DNA from: Telluribacter roseus
Lineage (GTDB): Bacteria; Bacteroidota; Bacteroidia; Cytophagales; Spirosomataceae
NCBI RefSeq assembly: GCF_017355915.2
Contig: NZ_JAFEUV020000016.1
Location: forward strand, 54,518-118,517
Reading direction: 5' to 3'
Length of the DNA: 64,000 nucleotides
Made by a program: the position numbers and the translations under genes. The notes under the pieces were generated by a model, which had not been told where the DNA came from, ran no database searches, and was given only the letters and a program-made list of their open reading frames with translations. This document shows, one piece after another, positions 54,472 to 62,865 of the stretch. How positions within the stretch are numbered: the stretch's first letter is position 1; each line of letters starts with the position of its first letter.

Positions 54472-55149
54472 ATGAAAAACCTCTTCCTCGTCTCCCTATT
54501 CGCTCTGCTATGCATTAGTACGTGGGCACATGATGAAGACCCATATCATCCTGGAAGCATCAAAAACCGTATAGACAGCCTGGAAATTTCTTTTATTGAC
54601 CTCCGGACGAATCCTTTTCTGTATAGGGTAGTAAAGAAGTTTATTCAGGAACGAGCAGATAGCTCAGCTCTTTTCAGAGGGGGCTATGGCTTCGTTACCA
54701 TTGATCGCATCAGGCTATCTCCTCCCGGACCGATACCAATACAGCAATTAGATACATACGCCAGGGATGTAACAGCCACTTTCACCCTAACTACCAGTAG
54801 CTATCCTCTATCAGACAGGAGCTCACTTACACGGTACCCCAGCCACTACTCCCTAGTGGATGGCCGGGTGGTACTGGTGTACAATGAACTACTGGAATGG
54901 ACGACCCGCCCCCTCTATACCCATGCCAGCAGAACCAGAGTTGAAAAGCTGGTCCTCGATTGCTTACAAATGGCGCTCCTTCCGGACTTTGTGATCTACG
55001 ACCCCTTCAAAGGAGAGTCTTACAAACTATCTGAGGAACAGAGAGGAAAAATGTCCCAGCGTGAAATTCTCGAAATGGCTTCTTTCACCGTTAGTAGCAA
55101 TAAAACAGTTATACAGAATTTTGATGGGTCGGTAGTTTACTCTAAGTAG
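54472..55149 (+). CDS. Secreted protein, hypothetical
   Basis: 225 residues with a signal peptide (MKNLFLVSLFALLCISTWA). The mature part has no family I know. It includes SIKNRIDSLEISFIDLRTNP and a central beta-rich region (VTATFTLTTSSYPLSDR). A TACGTTTA word, one off the -7 consensus, lies about 20 bp upstream. No operon partner is certain. Confidence 0.7.
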   Translation: MKNLFLVSLFALLCISTWAHDEDPYHPGSIKNRIDSLEISFIDLRTNPFLYRVVKKFIQERADSSALFRGGYGFVTIDRIRLSPPGPIPIQQLDTYARDVTATFTLTTSSYPLSDRSSLTRYPSHYSLVDGRVVLVYNELLEWTTRPLYTHASRTRVEKLVLDCLQMALLPDFVIYDPFKGESYKLSEEQRGKMSQREILEMASFTVSSNKTVIQNFDGSVVYSK

Positions 55150-55240
55150 CTGTTAGTGATCCGCCCCTAACCACTCCCCAGAAACAAGAATATCCATATT
55201 TATTTCATTATAACGATATTGCAACACAGTACCCACTAAA

Positions 55241-55789
55241 TTGATAGTCAATATAAAAGATAGCGTCACCAGAAGCTACCTACTACGAATGTACGTTTTA
55301 GGAGTCACATTACTATGTTTGTCAATACCCTCTCTTTTAGATTCCTTGACTCCCAGAAATGCATTGATACCACTAAAAGGCACTTTGGAATCATGCGATA
55401 TCAACATATTAACGGCATCAGGTAAAGGGCGAAATAGATCAGAAACTAAAAGTCGAGAGGCAGAACTGACCTTTTACTTGTATGAGTTTAAGAAAAAGTT
55501 TTCCCTAAGGGAAAACATTGGTGAAGAATACAGACATGCACCCTACTCTACCATAAGAAAGAAACTGAATCAAGCAGATTCGATTACAGTCTGGGTAAAG
55601 AAATCACAATCAGAAGATTGGGAGCCAAATGTATATCAGATCGAATCAGAGAAAGGAGTAATATTGAATCTCGAAACAAAACAAATGACTGCACGGGCTC
55701 TGACAGTTTTTCTAATATCAGGAGCAATAGTATGTATTCTTTTTCCTACGTATTTTTTCTTTCCTAGGCTCTTCGGCAGACAGTTGTAA
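55241..55789 (+). CDS. Two-TM membrane protein, hypothetical
   Basis: 182 residues from a TTG at 55241, or 166 from ATG 55289. Either way the first hydrophobic segment ([16 protein letters not shown]) is near the start and a second ([20 protein letters not shown]) is near the end, with a soluble charged region between (residues about 45-150: [20 protein letters not shown]). The layout recalls DUF3592-type proteins, but sequence support is weak. More AT-rich than its neighbours. Confidence 0.5.
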   Translation: MIVNIKDSVTRSYLLRMYVLGVTLLCLSIPSLLDSLTPRNALIPLKGTLESCDINILTASGKGRNRSETKSREAELTFYLYEFKKKFSLRENIGEEYRHAPYSTIRKKLNQADSITVWVKKSQSEDWEPNVYQIESEKGVILNLETKQMTARALTVFLISGAIVCILFPTYFFFPRLFGRQL

Positions 55790-55824
55790 GGCTAAAGTCA
55801 ATTAAAGTCCCTCCATCCAGACCT

Positions 55825-56394
55825 ATGCTAGCAGAAAGACTAAAAAGCTCGTTTGATAAGTACTTTGAGGCGCCCCTTGCGGCGTGGGAAGAATTTGCTT
55901 CGTACGGTGAGATTGTCAGGTTCCGCAAAAATGAGGTAATTAAGGCCGGGGGAAGTACCGAAAAATATGGATACTTCATACTGAAAGGCAGTGGTGGGGT
56001 ATTTATCTGGAAGGAGAACAACTACGTCTGCCTTGATCTGATGTACGAAGAGGATTTCTTTGCTGACTCCATGTCCCTGTACACCGGACTCTCCTCCCCC
56101 ATCGAGACCATGGCCCTAGAAAACAGTGAGATGCTGAGGCTATCCAAAGGCAACATCAACAAGTTAAAAGCCACCCCTATGGGGCAGCTGCTATTTCTGA
56201 TAGCCGCCGAAAACTCGTTTGTTGAAAAACAAAACCAGCAGATCGACCTTCTGATGAAAAACGCGACGGAGCGGTACCTGCAACTACTGAACCGGCAGCC
56301 CAGGCTCATTCAGAGAACTCCCCAGAAGCATATAGCCTCCTACCTGGGTATCACTACGCAGAGCCTAAGCCGGATCCGAAAAAATATTGAGTAG
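55825..56394 (+). CDS. Crp/Fnr family transcriptional regulator
   Basis: 189 residues. N-terminal cyclic-nucleotide-binding-type beta roll ([41 protein letters not shown]) and a C-terminal helix-turn-helix ([24 protein letters not shown]). The lack of the Arg-Ala/Ser cAMP-phosphate motif suggests it does not bind cAMP in the usual way, as with many Bacteroidota members. The target is unknown. It sits among small secreted-protein genes. Confidence 0.92.
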   Translation: MLAERLKSSFDKYFEAPLAAWEEFASYGEIVRFRKNEVIKAGGSTEKYGYFILKGSGGVFIWKENNYVCLDLMYEEDFFADSMSLYTGLSSPIETMALENSEMLRLSKGNINKLKATPMGQLLFLIAAENSFVEKQNQQIDLLMKNATERYLQLLNRQPRLIQRTPQKHIASYLGITTQSLSRIRKNIE

Positions 56395-56481
56395 GACTGA
56401 TTTATTACCACAGGGTAACTTTATTTAGCCTCTATACCAGGACCTTTGCCTCATCAACCAACTTACTAAACACTTGATACG

Positions 56482-57069
56482 ATGAGGCTAATCGTACTTA
56501 TTTCCTGCATTATTTTCACATCGCTCCTCCAGAAGGCACTGGGGCAGGACAACGCTGCCATCTATAAAAAAGGATTTCTATTCGGCCTGTCAACCGGAGC
56601 GGGCTCTATCCATACTTCCATTTCGAATGCACCGAACGAGGCTCAGGCGGGTGTGGCCCATAACTGGAAGATCGGCACCATGCTTACTAGCCGAACGGCT
56701 CTGCTACTTCAGGGGGTAGTCACCACGTACAGGTACAGTGGCAATGCAGCATCACCCAGAGAAAGACTGAGAGGCTTTGAGGGTCTACTACCATCCCTGC
56801 AATACTGGGTCAACAACAGGCTCTGGATTACCGGTGGAGTGGGTGTAGGCATGGACAATCCCGTTTTTTATGATGTAAAAGATAGCAGTGAAGGCAGGTA
56901 CCATAGCAGGGGTTTCAAAACAGCCCTAAATACCGGCTATGAAATATGGCAGCGAAAGAATATGACCATAGATATCCAGGGGCGGCTTTCGCACGGAGCT
57001 GTACAGGTACCCGAAGGAACAAGAAACTCGCTAGCCGCCGATATATTGATCGGTTTTAACCTGTACTAA
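56482..57069 (+). CDS. Outer membrane beta-barrel-like secreted protein
   Basis: 195 residues with a signal peptide (about 1-21, ALGQ). Alternating amphipathic strands ending in an aromatic residue (IGFNLY) suggest a small outer-membrane barrel: FGLSTGAGSIHTSI, MLTSRTALLLQGVVTTYRY, NNRLWITGGVGVGM and TALNTGYEIWQ. No family recognised. A GACCTTTG word, one off the -7 consensus, lies about 30 bp upstream. It may be controlled by the adjacent Crp/Fnr gene. Confidence 0.7.
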   Translation: MRLIVLISCIIFTSLLQKALGQDNAAIYKKGFLFGLSTGAGSIHTSISNAPNEAQAGVAHNWKIGTMLTSRTALLLQGVVTTYRYSGNAASPRERLRGFEGLLPSLQYWVNNRLWITGGVGVGMDNPVFYDVKDSSEGRYHSRGFKTALNTGYEIWQRKNMTIDIQGRLSHGAVQVPEGTRNSLAADILIGFNLY

Positions 57070-57281
57070 GCTGGTTAAGCCGTTCCAATTCATCCATACT
57101 TTGTAACAATTGGTATACTACTTCATACCATTCATCAACTTTAGCTATATCAGCTTAGGTAAAATATCCAACCTTTGAGGGCAGACAAGGATCATAGGTA
57201 GTAGACTCTAGTAGCGCTACACCCGGATGCTCTACGTCGATGTCCAATCCATAACTAATATCAACTTATTCAAAGTAGCCC

Positions 57282-57665
57282 ATGAAAAATTTATTTCTGC
57301 TTTTAGTAGCACTCGTGACGTTTAGTAGCTGTAAAGACAACACACCCGCTCCTTCTCTGAGCGGAACGTTCGTTGGCCCGGTGAGTGTCAGGAGTGAAAA
57401 AAATCACGGTACTTCCACCTACTCAGAGGGAGAGATTACCCTTAAACAGCTAAGCACGACTTCGGTTGAAATCTCCAGCAGACAGTTTGATGCCTTTGTT
57501 ATCCATAATGTGAAGCAATACGGAGCCATGTATTCGGCTGGCGAGGGTACCAATACGTTTAGCTACTCTCAGAATGAAAAATCAAAAAGCCTGCTGCTCG
57601 ACTGGACCACCGAGGTAAACGGCAATGAGCAAACCGTCGTATTTGGAGGTGGCAAAAAGAAATAA
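57282..57665 (+). CDS. Small lipoprotein, hypothetical
   Basis: 127 residues. Lipobox FSSC (Cys17). A short beta-rich domain follows (LSGTFVGPVSVRSEKNHGT, EGEITLKQLSTTSVEISS), of a lipocalin-like pattern common in Bacteroidota lipoproteins. No known function. Followed by a hairpin terminator. Confidence 0.7.
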   Translation: MKNLFLLLVALVTFSSCKDNTPAPSLSGTFVGPVSVRSEKNHGTSTYSEGEITLKQLSTTSVEISSRQFDAFVIHNVKQYGAMYSAGEGTNTFSYSQNEKSKSLLLDWTTEVNGNEQTVVFGGGKKK

Positions 57666-57688
57666 CCCATAAGGATATCCCTCAACAG

Positions 57689-57735
57689 GCAATAAGCCCG
57701 GTAGATTATGCTGTATAATCTATCGGGCTTATTGC
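57689..57735 (+). terminator. Terminator after the small lipoprotein gene
   Basis: Stem of about 20 bp with one mismatch (GCAATAAGCCCG and TAGATTAT parts) and a GCTGT loop, 24 bp after the stop. Confidence 0.75.
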
Positions 57736-57828
57736 TTTCGCAGCTTCCACTTCTAGCGGTGACTGGTTATTCAGAGGTCTATTTAACAATGGCCCGGCAG
57801 CGATACCGTACTAGCGGCGAAGCAGGCA

Positions 57829-58605
57829 TTACATCAGTCCCCTCAGGATTGCTTTTTCTACCGGGCATAATTCACTTTCACTCCGGCTGAGGTCAAAGCT
57901 TTTCTTTGGTAGCAGGGGTGGCTGAGCCATGAACTTTGGGTTAGCGCCCAGGTGGTCCTGTGCCGCATGGACTATGATGGGGTGACACAGATATACAGTA
58001 CCCGCTTTGCCGGTGGCCAATGTCTCCTCACGCTTGGGCAGGCCATCGAGCTTTTGGGCCAGCTCCATAAACGAGAGGCCGTTTTCTCCTTCGGGGGCTA
58101 ACACTTTGGCTACATCCAGATGGGAACCGACCCTGATGCGCGTGGGTGCGTCCTGCTCAGACACATCCGAAAAAAGAAACAGCATGAGCAAGGCCCGTCC
58201 TTTGGAGTGCACGTTGACCCGCCACCTTAGATAGTCGCCCGTATCATCACCCGGAAAACTGGCATCCACGTGCCAGCCCGTATCCCCGGCAGATTGCTTA
58301 CTGGGAAATCGTATAGGAAACGAACCTAAGGTCTGTCTGGGTAGCCAGTTGCCCGAGCCTGCCAACTGGTCAAAGGCCGCATGCAGCCGGGGCGTATTCG
58401 CGGCTTTCCGGAATGGTTCAAGCCCCAGTTCAGGGATGCGGACTACGGGTTGCGTCCAGCTCTCCGGATCAAGGGGATTACACCCCGTTGCTTTCCACAA
58501 AACAGAACGACACTCCTCGGCAACTGCTTCAGGAAAGGCATGCTCTACCTTGATAAAACCATCGTTAATAAAACTATCGATCTGCTCTGTTGATAACTGT
58601 TCCAT
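57829..58605 (-). CDS. Phytanoyl-CoA dioxygenase (PhyH) family protein
   Basis: 258 residues. An Fe(II)/2-oxoglutarate dioxygenase fold: GWHVDASFPGDD carries the His-x-Asp metal pair, and CHPIIVHAAQDHLGANPK carries the distal His with a nearby region for 2-oxoglutarate binding. N-terminal QIDSFINDGFIKVEHAFPEAV is the usual PhyH opening. The substrate is unknown. Such proteins in bacteria hydroxylate lipids, amino acids or natural products. A single gene, upstream of which lies arr. Confidence 0.9.
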   Translation of the reverse strand: MEQLSTEQIDSFINDGFIKVEHAFPEAVAEECRSVLWKATGCNPLDPESWTQPVVRIPELGLEPFRKAANTPRLHAAFDQLAGSGNWLPRQTLGSFPIRFPSKQSAGDTGWHVDASFPGDDTGDYLRWRVNVHSKGRALLMLFLFSDVSEQDAPTRIRVGSHLDVAKVLAPEGENGLSFMELAQKLDGLPKREETLATGKAGTVYLCHPIIVHAAQDHLGANPKFMAQPPLLPKKSFDLSRSESELCPVEKAILRGLM

Positions 58606-58674
58606 CGGTTCTCTGGCTAACGGTAAAGTACTTGTGAAGTAGTGGCATCAAGAGGGCCGCGTCCACCTAATGAC

Positions 58675-59088
58675 TCAGTCCTCAATGGCCTCGATACCCA
58701 TTTGCTTAAGGCGCTCGAGGTGCTCCTTCATGGCGTTGAGCTGTTCGGGAGAGTGCCCCTGCCAGTCCATAACCTCACCTACCACCCGAAGCGGAGCCCG
58801 GGAGCGGTACGACTTCGTTGGGTTACCGGGGAACTTCTTATCCGTCAGGTTGGGATCATCTTCAATCGGGCCCGTCGGCTCTACTATATAGATTCTGCCG
58901 GGTCCTTCGCCCAGGGCCAGTTCGGCCCCCCAGGTAGCCGCATCCAGAGTGGCAGTCAGGTAGACATAGGACGCCTTCTTCCTCGCCCCGTAGTTTGAGC
59001 TGAAGCCGGGTTCGATCAGGTCTCCCGGCTTCAGCTCAGCCTTTGTACCATGATAAAACCTCTGTGAATGGTCAATCGTAGACTCCAT
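58675..59088 (-). CDS. arr: NAD+--rifampin ADP-ribosyltransferase
   Basis: 137 residues, the standard length of Arr. QRFYHGTKAELKPGDLIEPG contains the catalytic-region His, and SYVYLTATLDAATWGAELALG and GRIYIVEPTGPIEDDPNLTDK follow, with the acidic residue expected at the end of that strand. PTKSYRSRAPLRVVGEV completes the family pattern. It transfers ADP-ribose from NAD+ to rifampin and inactivates it. It appears chromosomal and has backbone base composition, so it is probably an intrinsic, not a recently acquired, resistance gene. 69 bp upstream of the PhyH gene on the same strand. Confidence 0.93.
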   Translation of the reverse strand: MESTIDHSQRFYHGTKAELKPGDLIEPGFSSNYGARKKASYVYLTATLDAATWGAELALGEGPGRIYIVEPTGPIEDDPNLTDKKFPGNPTKSYRSRAPLRVVGEVMDWQGHSPEQLNAMKEHLERLKQMGIEAIED

Positions 59089-59314
59089 GGCGTTGCACTT
59101 ACTTAGGTTTGTCTTATAAGCAATCTTGTGGATGTATTTAATATACTTACCCCTCTGAATACGTTGTGTTAGGTATTTCTCTGTCGGGAGGCATCGGGCC
59201 AGCCAGAGGCATATCTCAGCGTGACAGGTATACGGCTATAAAGTACTACCGAATATTATGTAAGTACTTTAAGTAAAAGAGAATTATAACAATAAGGGTT
59301 TATATAGTTGTTAT

Positions 59315-59322
59315 TACATTTG
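59315..59322 (+). promoter_or_regulatory. -7 box TACATTTG for the PAS histidine kinase
   Basis: Exact TAnnTTTG 37 bp before the ATG. No clear TTTG at the -33 distance. Confidence 0.5.
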
Positions 59323-59359
59323 TCTGATTCTACAATAACTATTTCCTGTTCCCTTACTT

Positions 59360-61648
59360 ATGATCAGTAACGATCTACAAACTCCCTCTATTGAAGCATC
59401 CATATTATACCAGGTGCCCGATGCTCTGATCTGGGTAAAACCGGTACTTGCCAGTGATGCCACTGTGGAGGATTTTGAGATCGGATACGCCAATAAAGCA
59501 GCGATCGAGGGTGTTGGTCATCCAAAGGGCGATCTGAAAGGTTTACGCATCCTTCGTGATGGTGTTCCTTCCGAATTGAATGCTCCTGAAAATTTCAGAC
59601 ACTTTCTTGATGTATACCAGACGGGAGAGATAAAGGAATTCACTTTTACAACTTACACTAATCGGGTATACGAAACCGTACGGCAACCTCATAACGAGGG
59701 AGTACTTAGTGTGACCCGTGACCGCGGCGCCCAACGGCAGGCTGAGCATCGGGAAAAGGCAACACGCCGCACCATGGAATCCATTGTGAAGGGTTCTCCC
59801 ACGGGAATAGCCGTGTTTGATGCGGTACGAAGTAGCGAGGGCACCATCCTTGACTTTAAGGTACGCGTGTATAATGAGCAGCGGAATAGATTGTTGGGAC
59901 TTACTGAAGAAGAAGGCACTACCCTGCAGCTTAGTGAAATCCTTGAGATTTTAGGTTCGGTGACCGCTTTTGACCAGTATGTTGAAGTGGTAGAGCAAGG
60001 TACGTCGATACAGCGTGAGCAGTATGTAGAGCGATCCGGGAAGTGGCTTTCTATTTCTGCAGTAAAGCTGGACGATGGCTTTCTGGCTATGCTTGGTGAC
60101 ATCACCGAACTGAAACAATCACAACACATCCTTCAGCAACAAACCGACTACCTCAATAATATTCTGAATGCTTCGCTCAGTGCCGTTTTTACGTGTGAGG
60201 CCGTACGAGATGAAGCAGGTACTATCGTGGATCTGCGCTACACCCAGATCAATGAGATGTACAAGCAGATGATCGGTAAGACGGAAGAAGAAGTAGTGGG
60301 AAAAACCATGAGGGAATTGTTTCCGACTGCGGTAACTACGGGCGTTTTTACTACGCATTGCAATGTGATCAAAACGGGTGTTCCGGCCCGGTTTGACCTG
60401 CGGTACCAGGGGGAAGGTCTGGATGCCTGGTTTGACATCTCTTCGGTAAAAGTAGGGGAAAACGGTGTAGTGGTTACGTTTGTGGACGTGCTGGAGCAAA
60501 AAATAGCCGCCCAGAAAATAGAAGAGCAAAAAAGACTGCTGGACAAAATACTTACGAGCTCTTCCAACGGTATATCGGTTTCCGAAGTGATTCGTGACGA
60601 ACAGGGCCAGGTAGTAGACGGCCGCACTATCCTGGCGAATGATGCCGCCGTGCAAATCGCCGGTATTCCTAGGGATATATACCTGGGCAAAAAGGCTTCG
60701 GAGGTAGAGCCGGGTATGCTCCAGTCGCCCTACTTTCAGATGTGCGTACACACACTGGAAACCGGGGAGCCTTTCATCACCCAATATTTTCTGGAGGTGA
60801 CCGGACGGTGGCTGGAAGTAAGCGTGTCTCGCATGGACCGGGACCACCTCATCCACATTTTTACGGATGTCACCCCCATCCAGGAAGCGCAACTACAAAA
60901 AGACAGATTGGTAGAAGAACTCAGACGCTCGAATCAGAGTCTGGAGGAGTTTGCCCACGTGGCTTCTCACGATATGAAAGAGCCACTCCGGAAAATCAGA
61001 ACATTTGCCAGCCGGTTAAAAATAAAGCTAGCCCAGGGGTTAGATGAGAAAGATACCGGCCTGATCGACCGGATTGAAACAGCGGCTGAACGTATGCAGT
61101 TGCTGGTGGATGATCTGCTGGAGTTTTCGCACGTGAATGAACGTCCTCGTGACATGGACCTAATTGACCTGAATGAAACGGCCAGTAAGGTACTTGCCGA
61201 TCTGGACCTTCCCATAGAGGAAAAAGGAGCCAAAGTGGAGGTGGGAGCATTACCCACTGTAAAAGGAAACGGACGCCAGCTCCAGCAACTATTTTACAAC
61301 CTGATCAGTAACGCCCTTAAGTATAGCAAACCCGCTACACCTCCCGAACTCTCCATCCAGTGCCGTACAGTCATAGGTTCGGAAGTACCAGGGGACAGGC
61401 TACCTGCTGATCAGGGAAATAAGACCTTCTATCTGATCGAAGTTCGTGACAACGGTATAGGGTTTGACCAACAGTATGCGGAGCGGATCTTTCGTATATT
61501 TCACCGACTGCATGGCAAATCAGAATATTCGGGGACAGGGGTAGGTCTTTCGATTGCCAAGAAAGTTACCGAAAATCATAACGGCTCCATCTGGGCCACC
61601 AGCGAAATGGATGTAGGTTCCACCTTTCATATACTTCTGCCTGTGTAG
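59360..61648 (+). CDS. Multi-PAS sensor histidine kinase
   Basis: 762 residues with no transmembrane segment. Four PAS-like domains occupy about 1-500 (repeats of the VFDAVRSSEGTILDFKVR, VFTCEAVRDEAGTIVDLRY and SVSEVIRDEQGQVVDGR type). The HisKA phosphoacceptor is His537 in FAHVASHDMKEPLRKI, and the HATPase has NLISNALKYSKP, RDNGIGFDQQYAERIF and GTGVGLSIAKKV. A cytoplasmic hybrid-free kinase whose response regulator is not in the window. It may sense a soluble ligand, redox state or light. A single gene. Confidence 0.95.
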   Translation: MISNDLQTPSIEASILYQVPDALIWVKPVLASDATVEDFEIGYANKAAIEGVGHPKGDLKGLRILRDGVPSELNAPENFRHFLDVYQTGEIKEFTFTTYTNRVYETVRQPHNEGVLSVTRDRGAQRQAEHREKATRRTMESIVKGSPTGIAVFDAVRSSEGTILDFKVRVYNEQRNRLLGLTEEEGTTLQLSEILEILGSVTAFDQYVEVVEQGTSIQREQYVERSGKWLSISAVKLDDGFLAMLGDITELKQSQHILQQQTDYLNNILNASLSAVFTCEAVRDEAGTIVDLRYTQINEMYKQMIGKTEEEVVGKTMRELFPTAVTTGVFTTHCNVIKTGVPARFDLRYQGEGLDAWFDISSVKVGENGVVVTFVDVLEQKIAAQKIEEQKRLLDKILTSSSNGISVSEVIRDEQGQVVDGRTILANDAAVQIAGIPRDIYLGKKASEVEPGMLQSPYFQMCVHTLETGEPFITQYFLEVTGRWLEVSVSRMDRDHLIHIFTDVTPIQEAQLQKDRLVEELRRSNQSLEEFAHVASHDMKEPLRKIRTFASRLKIKLAQGLDEKDTGLIDRIETAAERMQLLVDDLLEFSHVNERPRDMDLIDLNETASKVLADLDLPIEEKGAKVEVGALPTVKGNGRQLQQLFYNLISNALKYSKPATPPELSIQCRTVIGSEVPGDRLPADQGNKTFYLIEVRDNGIGFDQQYAERIFRIFHRLHGKSEYSGTGVGLSIAKKVTENHNGSIWATSEMDVGSTFHILLPV

Positions 61649-61690
61649 AATCCCCAATTCCTACAACCACATTCTATTACCGCCGTTTCC

Positions 61691-61720
61691 GCCGTTGCTG
61701 GTGTTTTTCACCAGCAACTT
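61691..61720 (+). repeat. Copy of the GTTGCTGGTG hairpin repeat
   Basis: Perfect 10-bp stem (GTTGCTGGTG 61694-61703, TTTTT, CACCAGCAAC 61709-61718), flanked by GCC before and TT after. 46 bp after the kinase gene's stop, so it might also act as its terminator. Confidence 0.7.
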
Positions 61721-61783
61721 CTTAGCGTATGGCTTATGCGCTAGTGCCTGATTTGTCGGTTTTAACACCAGCGAAGACGAATT

Positions 61784-62030
61784 CAATAGTTGACGCATAG
61801 CTGGCCGCTCGCTTTCCCTGGTTCCGTTGTAGTGAATCTGTCTAATGAACTGCTCTGAATCCTGGGCCAGTGCTAAAATGCACACCTCGCCGCGCTTATA
61901 GCCCGGTTGGATGCTGCGGCTCCGGCCGCCCGGCCCGCAGGCCCTTACCGTCTAAGGTGAACCAACGCTTCGCTTCCGGGCTCAGAACCAGTCCGAACCA
62001 CCGCGGGCGCAGACGCCTCAAAGAGACAGG
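61784..62030 (-). pseudogene. Decayed ISAs1-like transposase fragment
   Basis: Two minus frames carry transposase-like pieces: first RWFTLDGKGLRAGRPEPQ (the DGK-x-LR motif of ISAs1-type enzymes), then, in another frame, GYKRGEVCILALAQDSEQFI and IHYNGTRESERPAMRQLL (the RGE...G-T-K/R-E-S-E-R-P segment). A frameshift joins them and both ends are missing. After about 61784 the similarity stops, close to a hairpin repeat copy. I rate the family as likely but not certain. Confidence 0.5.
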
Positions 62031-62035
62031 TTCGG

Positions 62036-62494
62036 CTAGTAAGAGCCGGGCTTATTTTCCTTGTTGAGCCAGTGTAGCACCGCTGCTGTAGCCAGCCCTC
62101 CGGCCAGGTACCAGGCAATGGTCATGGCTTTGGTTTGAGGAGTGCGGGAACTGGGGGCATCGCCCAGGCCCATGGGACCGGGCAATACAATAGCTCCGAT
62201 ACCGGCTGCCAGTCCTAATCCTGCGGCGCGCAGCCATAGGGTATCTTTTTTTCCAGCGCCTGCCAGGCTATAATACAAGGTATTTGAAAGCATATCGCCT
62301 ACCAGGGCAGCCGTATGCAGTGGCTTTCCCTGGGGAGGCTGTATAGCTGCTTTGCGCAGGTACTTGTCTATGGCCCGCATCCCCAGCAGATCCATACGCG
62401 GGGCATCAGGATTAAACTGCCTTACTGTTTCGTGGAGCAGGGTAAGTGCAGAGGCACCGGCTAATCCTGCTCCGGCTGATTGTAGATAATTCAT
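62036..62494 (-). CDS. Membrane protein, hypothetical
   Basis: 152 residues. An N-terminal helix (SAGAGLAGASALTLLHETVR) and three Gly/Ala-rich hydrophobic segments (about 60-80, 88-105, 125-143) suggest a small membrane protein of four helices. It contains VRQFNPDAPRMDLLGMRAI and QPPQGKPLHTAALVGDM, which look conserved but are not linked to a family I can name. The stop codon lies at the edge of the transposase remnant. Confidence 0.7.
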   Translation of the reverse strand: MNYLQSAGAGLAGASALTLLHETVRQFNPDAPRMDLLGMRAIDKYLRKAAIQPPQGKPLHTAALVGDMLSNTLYYSLAGAGKKDTLWLRAAGLGLAAGIGAIVLPGPMGLGDAPSSRTPQTKAMTIAWYLAGGLATAAVLHWLNKENKPGSY

Positions 62495-62535
62495 GGCTTA
62501 CCGGGTTGGTTTAAATTGTATATAACTACTGAATT

Positions 62536-62643
62536 TCCGCCGTTGTTGGTGAAAAGCACCAGTAACTTTTACGCGAGTGACTCATTGGCGGTCCCTGAAA
62601 GATAAGGTATTCTGCCGTTGCTGGTGCTTTTTATGAGCTACTT
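62536..62643 (+). repeat. Two further copies of the GTTGCTGGTG hairpin repeat
   Basis: Copy at 62542-62566: GTTGTTGGTG, AAAAG, CACCAGTAAC, where two base changes pair as G-T and T-G wobbles, preserving the stem. Copy at 62614-62643: GCCGTTGCTGGTG followed by a decayed right arm. Both are flanked by GCC and CTTTT like the other copies. 62495-62711 holds no gene. Confidence 0.65.
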
Positions 62644-62711
62644 TTAAATGGGTGGATTACTTGGAGATATCTGACTCGATGGTGTGGTAATGCCGGTGGG
62701 GTCCAAATTTA

Positions 62712-62845
62712 GCGCTTACGACTAGTATATGAAAAGTAGGCGATTTCGAAGGACGAAACTTTCGGTATAGAACAAAGTTCGATGCGTGCCAAAACCCTTG
62801 AATTCACTAATGTTTCGCCTATTTTTTATATACATTGTTGTGCAC
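62712..62845. other. 134-bp imperfect palindrome, attC-like cassette boundary 1
   Basis: The two ends are near-complements: the left end begins GCGCTTACGACTAGTATATG and the right end, on the minus strand, GTGCACAACAATGTATATAA. Both continue through AAAA(A/G)TAGGCGA. The unpaired middle is about 70 bases. It lies 20 bp from the AbiV stop codon. Size and design resemble long attC/VCR recombination sites of integrons, and its inner end GTTGTGC is close to the GTTRRRY box. The match to the attC consensus is partial. Confidence 0.5.
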
Positions 62846-62865
62846 TGGTTTTCTTTAATTCCTGC

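Noticed and set aside
61870..62067. GC-rich stretch considered as a structured RNA (RNase P or similar)
   Set aside because: It lacks conserved RNase P or tmRNA cores, and its minus strand reads as transposase-like protein pieces.
62740..62790. tRNA-like GTTCGATGCG word
   Set aside because: No acceptor stem or D-loop partner at the right distances. It is the inner part of the 134-bp palindrome.
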